Below, piece by piece: positions 34,055-37,680 of a stretch of DNA of 37,680 bases (position 1 is the first letter of the stretch; every line of letters begins with the position of its first letter). Where the stretch lies: the NCBI GenBank assembly GCA_000934455.1, contig KN882606.1, positions 164,915 through 202,594 on the forward strand, written 5' to 3'. The translations under genes and the position numbers were made by a program. This DNA is from Apostichopus parvimensis (lineage: Eukaryota; Echinodermata; Holothuroidea; Aspidochirotida; Stichopodidae). Below the pieces are notes generated by a model. That model saw only the letters and a program-made list of their open reading frames with translations, was not told the DNA's origin and did not search any database.

Positions 34055-34263
34055 ACCAGCTCCTTCAATCTTTTAGAGTGTTGTACACAGTTTAGTATTC
34101 CATTAACTTCATGTTTATTCATTTCTCTCCCATACTCTGTGTGTATGGTCATCATCTCTATTGATGTTAGGATTGGTAGAGAGAGACCAGAGGAGAGGAT
34201 AATGTTCCCATCTTCACCAATCTTACTAAAGGAACAGCCTAGACTCACACAGTCCATGGGTAT
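34055..34263 (-). CDS. NLR leucine-rich repeat exon (right-hand gene)
   Basis: Acceptor cctttcttcag (CAG at 34266-34264) and donor GTAAGT at 34054-34049. It is 209 nt, phase 0 in and 2 out. The protein runs IPMDCVSLGCSFSKIGEDGN, IILSSGLSLPILTSIEMMTI, HTEYGREMNKHEVNGILNCV and QHSKRLKEL. The spaced Leu/Ile/Cys positions fit ribonuclease-inhibitor-type LRRs, the ligand-sensing part of NLRs. Its phase-0 start matches the phase-0 end of NACHT exons such as 3747-2225, so in a complete gene of this family it would directly follow one. The NACHT exon of this gene is not in the window. With the exons at 33440-33364 and 32908-32811 it makes a consistent 3' portion. Confidence 0.75.
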
Positions 34264-34372
34264 CTGAAGAAAGGATAATAATAATAAGAAGTAACATAAT
34301 ATTGCTTTATCCAAGATTAAATTTTAACACATATTTTAGATATTATATTATTATTAAATACATTTTATTTTT

Positions 34373-34409
<37 letters not shown>

Positions 34410-35592
34410 ATCTTGAATGTGATTTTAAGGAGCTATTTATTACACAATCGGATCATTTTGTGTTAAGGTTTATTGTTGTTGGTTACTAAACGAATGTAAA
34501 AGAAAATATGAATTAGATGACAAAAAAAAATATTATTTCTTTTTACAGGATAGTATGTTTTCGTTTGAGAAGAGATAAAACAATGTCTTGAAGTATTGTT
34601 ATTGTTTGTTGTTGAAGAATACCAAACAAATCTGTGAATTATTTGTTGTTTAGTTTTAAATATTGCATGCATTATCCTACATTGGGTGGGCGATGGCGAT
34701 AGAAGGGGCAATGGCAGTCGCTTCATTTAAAGTAATTATTTGTCCGGGACTAGGATGAAGCTGTATTCCTTGTTACACACTAATCATCCCCGTTTTCGCG
34801 GGGTGGCGAATGGGCACCTTTGTCGAAATTGAGTTACATAACGTTCTTACCTATTTCTAGGGTGCAGAATTGATTGGGCCGGGTTGGAAGTTCTAACACT
34901 GGCTAACTTCCTTTTACTTTTTCTCTGCCTGTTTTTTACTACCTTCGTCATTATAACCACTCATTAACACAATTTGTCTAACGTCCGTGCGTTTGTGCAT
35001 TATGACGAATATTACCCTTTGGAACAAGCCGAACATTACATGTCATTCTGATTTGAGAACCATCTAACTGTCATTTGAAAACACTCAGGACTATGGGAAC
35101 ATAATATCTGTATTTTTTTTACCTCATCTTTTAAATGATTGGTTTAGCAATACATACAACAATTTGGAGCCATACTCGATTTTGGTTGGACAAAAGTAAT
35201 AAAATATACAGTCGATTTTGTTAACTCAACAATTTATTCACGTGCATGTTTTTCTTGAGTGATACTGATGCAGTACAATTCATAGAATTATGGGTAAACA
35301 ATGATGACGTCACTAAATGGTGGGTGCATACTTACAAATTATCCTAACAAATATTAGCCTAGTGTTATGGTAGTAAGGTAGCTTTAGACACTAGAGTAAC
35401 GCTACTTCTCTACTGAATTGGTCCGAATTAATTCACTCAAAGTCAAATTGTGATCAAAAAGACTACAATACCTAGACCAAGGTTAAATAATTTAAGCCAT
35501 TCTTAGATTTAGAGTAACCATACTTTAGGATTAAAGGGAAGGAATCCTAAACCACCAAAATGAGCTAATATAAGAGAGATCCTTGGGATGAA
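34264..35592. other. No gene seen; (TA)n at 34375-34403
   Basis: This is intron upstream of the LRR exon on the minus strand. It holds a ~29-bp TA microsatellite (34375-34403), a short hairpin ccccgttttcgcgggg (34788-34803) and a minus-strand frame at 34726-34463 with no recognisable features. Confidence 0.5.
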
Positions 35593-35630
35593 ATAACGGT
35601 CTTAAATATAGGGATATTTAAGACCATTAT
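35593..35630. repeat. Long inverted repeat (17-bp arms, one mismatch)
   Basis: ggtcttaaatat (35598-35609), loop aggg, atatttaagacc (35614-35625). The pairing extends outward by five more positions with one mismatch. As RNA or cruciform it would be a strong stem-loop. There is no T-run directly after it and no known element. Confidence 0.7.
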
Positions 35631-36164
35631 CTTGCACGGTACGGGAGTTAATTGCTTTTGAAAAGTCGTGGCACGGAGGTACCATTTTGCCAATGTGTGA
35701 TGTCATAGTGCCACTTGGGATGGTGGAGGGTGATATAATTTAATTTTCTTGGTTTTCTGCCACCTTGTCAATGAGTATGTACACAGTACAATAACAAATG
35801 CCAGTACTATGATAAATTAAAACATCAAAACACCAGCTCATTTCCACTTTACACTTCCTCCAGTATTCAATTTCAAATATGAAGAAACGTTAAAAATGTT
35901 ACATATCCATAAAGAAAATACAGTTTCTCGTGCGTGTTGGCGGCGTTGCTAATCACAAACATCACTCTAGCCTAGTTTATTACTACCTTTATCTTATCCC
36001 ACCTCTCCTCTTCACCTGTTGGTTTCTTTCTTTCTTCTCTCCATCCCTTATCTACTAATCCTCTTACATATAACAGAAATCTAAGAAATCTCACATTTTG
36101 CCAAAATATATAACACAGAAACTCTTGAATATATCGTGCTGCTGTATACATTCCATCCGAGCAC

Positions 36165-36400
36165 TTATAATGTTTATTGTAGTCTGTTTGTTATATCGTT
36201 TTATGTATTAACTTTGGTATGTGTAGATGTATTTTATATGATATCGTATCCCCTCTTATATTGGTTGCTCTTAGAATGTTTGTTGCATTCTGTTTGATAT
36301 ATCGTTTTATGTATGAACTTTTGTATTTGTAGATGTATTCTATACGATGTCCTATAACCTTATCATTTCCCCCTCATATATTAGTTATTCTTCCTGTTAA
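36165..36400. repeat. ~107-bp tandem duplication in a LINE-like tail
   Basis: 'cttataatgtttattg' (36165) and 'cttagaatgtttgttg' (36272) start two copies that share 'atatcgttttatgtat' and 'gtagatgtatt'. Downstream, ggatgaataaataaaaaaa (36443-36461) resembles the 3' ends of invertebrate non-LTR elements. No coding domain of such an element is present, so the element call is tentative. Confidence 0.45.
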
Positions 36401-36461
36401 CGTATTTCATGACTCCTCTTTATCCATTTTATAATTATACTTGGATGAATAAATAAAAAAA

Positions 36462-37328
36462 GTGTTAATAACAAATATAAAAAAATAAGAAACCACATAA
36501 CATAGTAATTAGTAAATAGTAATAGTAATTCGATTGATGTGCAAGTGGAAGGTATATATTCATGTTTGACAATTTATAAATTAAATCATGTGTTTTCGCA
36601 TAAGTATAAATTGATGGATATTATACAAACTTCGTCATTATTGGTGTTAATGTATGTTAAAATCGTACAATATTTGTTGTGAAGTATAGAGGCAATATTA
36701 GTTGTTTGCTATAAGGAGTAAGTTTGATAAATTCATTCATTCATTTCGTAAACATTGAATGAAAGGACAAGATGTAGCAATGAATGAAATATTTTTGAAA
36801 ATAAACCATAGAATAGTTTTTTTCTTGTTAGAATTATAGTTATATTTCATAAACAGGCGGTTGCTTGCAAAAGTCAATTATATTTATCATGTTAATCATG
36901 ATGCGTTCCAATTACTTCATGGATGTGTCCATCCACTGGGGTGCAGAACGTAGGAAGAATAAAAACGGATGCATCAGTACTTTAGAAATGATAAATAATA
37001 ACACTAATAACACTAATAACACACCAACGATGCAGGACTTGCGATACATCATTGAAGGCACGGAGCATATCACTACACTGGTTACTGCGCTCTATAAGTG
37101 TGGTATATTATATCCAAAGACCCAATGTAGATATTACTTAAACGTGTATGATTGACACAGAACGACTGGAAACTTGGTGGAGTGTTAACTTGACCCGTTT
37201 CACCACATGCTCCCCATGAGAAGCAGTTCGCCATTTTGTTTCGTTCAAATAGATTAATGAAAATATAAGTCGGCCCAATTCGTCCTTTCTCGAGCGGAAA
37301 TCGCAGTCGTAACAATAAGGAGTCATAC
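36462..37328. other. No gene accepted; (AATAACACT)3 at 36997-37023
   Basis: Contains three 9-bp units (36997-37023). Open frames exist on both strands across it (plus 36865-37155, minus about 37100-36910) and exclude each other. Neither shows a family signature. Confidence 0.4.
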
Positions 37329-37376
37329 CTTTACACCAGAGAGTATCATTTCCATCATGTCATACAAATAGACCTC
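37329..37376 (-). CDS. Candidate 48-nt exon near the right edge
   Basis: Acceptor gaaattgtttag, donor GTATGA, phase 0 to 0: EVYLYDMMEMILSGVK; the two other frames have stops. Its phase would allow joining to the LRR exon at 34263-34055 across a ~3-kb intron. The peptide is not recognised, so this could be chance. Confidence 0.3.
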
Positions 37377-37606
37377 CTAAACAATTTCATACACAATGTC
37401 GTAAATATGTAAGTTTTGCCAAGAGCTGTGACGTTAGGGCCGGACGATGTAGGGAATGGGGTCGGAAACGATTACATAACATCATTGAACGGATATGTTT
37501 ACTAATTTCTTAATGGATAAATTAACCTAGATAAGTTTTACGAATTCCTATAGAGGTTCATTTCAATGATAAAGTACTGAGACTGTTTAAAGATTAAATT
37601 AAACGA

Positions 37607-37680
37607 TTAACATGATTTATAAATGAAATCCATGCTTTTCAACGTCTTCATGTACTTGTCAGCAACCGGCTCTCTCTGCC
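37607..37680 (-). CDS. Possible C-terminal codons of a gene entering from the right
   Basis: An open frame runs in from the window edge for 23 codons (REPVADKYMKTLKSMDF and on) to TAA at 37609-37607. It is too short to identify. It would be the end of another minus-strand protein or a transposon remnant. Confidence 0.2.
   Translation of the reverse strand, partial: QREPVADKYMKTLKSMDFIYKSC

Noticed and set aside
34788-34803. ccccgttttcgcgggg, reminiscent of a CRISPR repeat hairpin
   Set aside because: A single occurrence with no spacer-repeat array, in a eukaryotic context.
35972-36151. 59-codon minus-strand frame MYTAARYIQEFLCYIFWQNV and on, ending in a Lys/Glu-rich tail
   Set aside because: The charged tail is a purine-rich tract; it overlaps a tandem duplication and a LINE-like tail, with no family resemblance.
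36865-37155. 96-codon plus-strand frame with Asn/Thr repeat
   Set aside because: It starts at TTG, the Asn/Thr part is the 9-bp microsatellite, and an equally long opposite-strand frame exists.

Overview
The window is eukaryotic: AT-rich, repeat-rich, with single large exons or short exons bounded by GT/AG sites and no operon structure. The clearest gene content is NLR (NACHT-LRR) receptor sequence of the kind greatly expanded in echinoderms, together with an L1/Tx1-type LINE endonuclease fragment of a kind common in marine invertebrates. I infer an echinoderm, perhaps a sea cucumber, inside an NLR gene cluster; the species call rests on family resemblance only.

Layout. 0-4.4 kb: a decayed coding remnant at the left edge, then one 1.5-kb NACHT exon on the minus strand (3747-2225), with a weaker candidate exon upstream of it. 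4.4-10.3 kb: no convincing coding sequence; two diverged copies of a ~280-bp repeat, a 155-bp tandem duplication and a small hairpin. 10.26-25.49 kb: a head-to-tail segmental duplication of ~7.8 kb (copy A 10262-18062, copy B 18063-25489). The copies are similar but broken by many indels; B contains a 625-N assembly gap and a LINE insertion. A 220-bp block is identical between the copies and holds the start of a small ORF. The A/B junction is a (GCTCCCCC)6 repeat. 25.8-26.4 kb: a decayed paralogue of the LRR exon and its flank found at 33.6-34.3 kb. 27.6-28.8 kb: two minisatellites (47-bp and 34-bp units). 30.2-34.3 kb: a minus-strand exon chain, LRR exon first, whose splice phases can be made to join from exon to exon down to a stop codon. 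34.3-37.7 kb: mostly non-coding, with a possible LINE-like tail, a long hairpin and two weak exon candidates at the right edge.

How it fits together. Both NLR pieces are on the minus strand. The NACHT exon at 2.2-3.7 kb lies downstream of the LRR exons at 30-34 kb, so they belong to two successive NLR genes in tandem: the right-hand gene shows only its 3' part, and the left-hand gene shows its NACHT core, with its LRR part beyond the left edge. The intergenic space has grown by segmental duplication and transposon insertion. No RNA gene, CRISPR array or prokaryotic element was found. All splice sites were read by eye and no transcript evidence was available.
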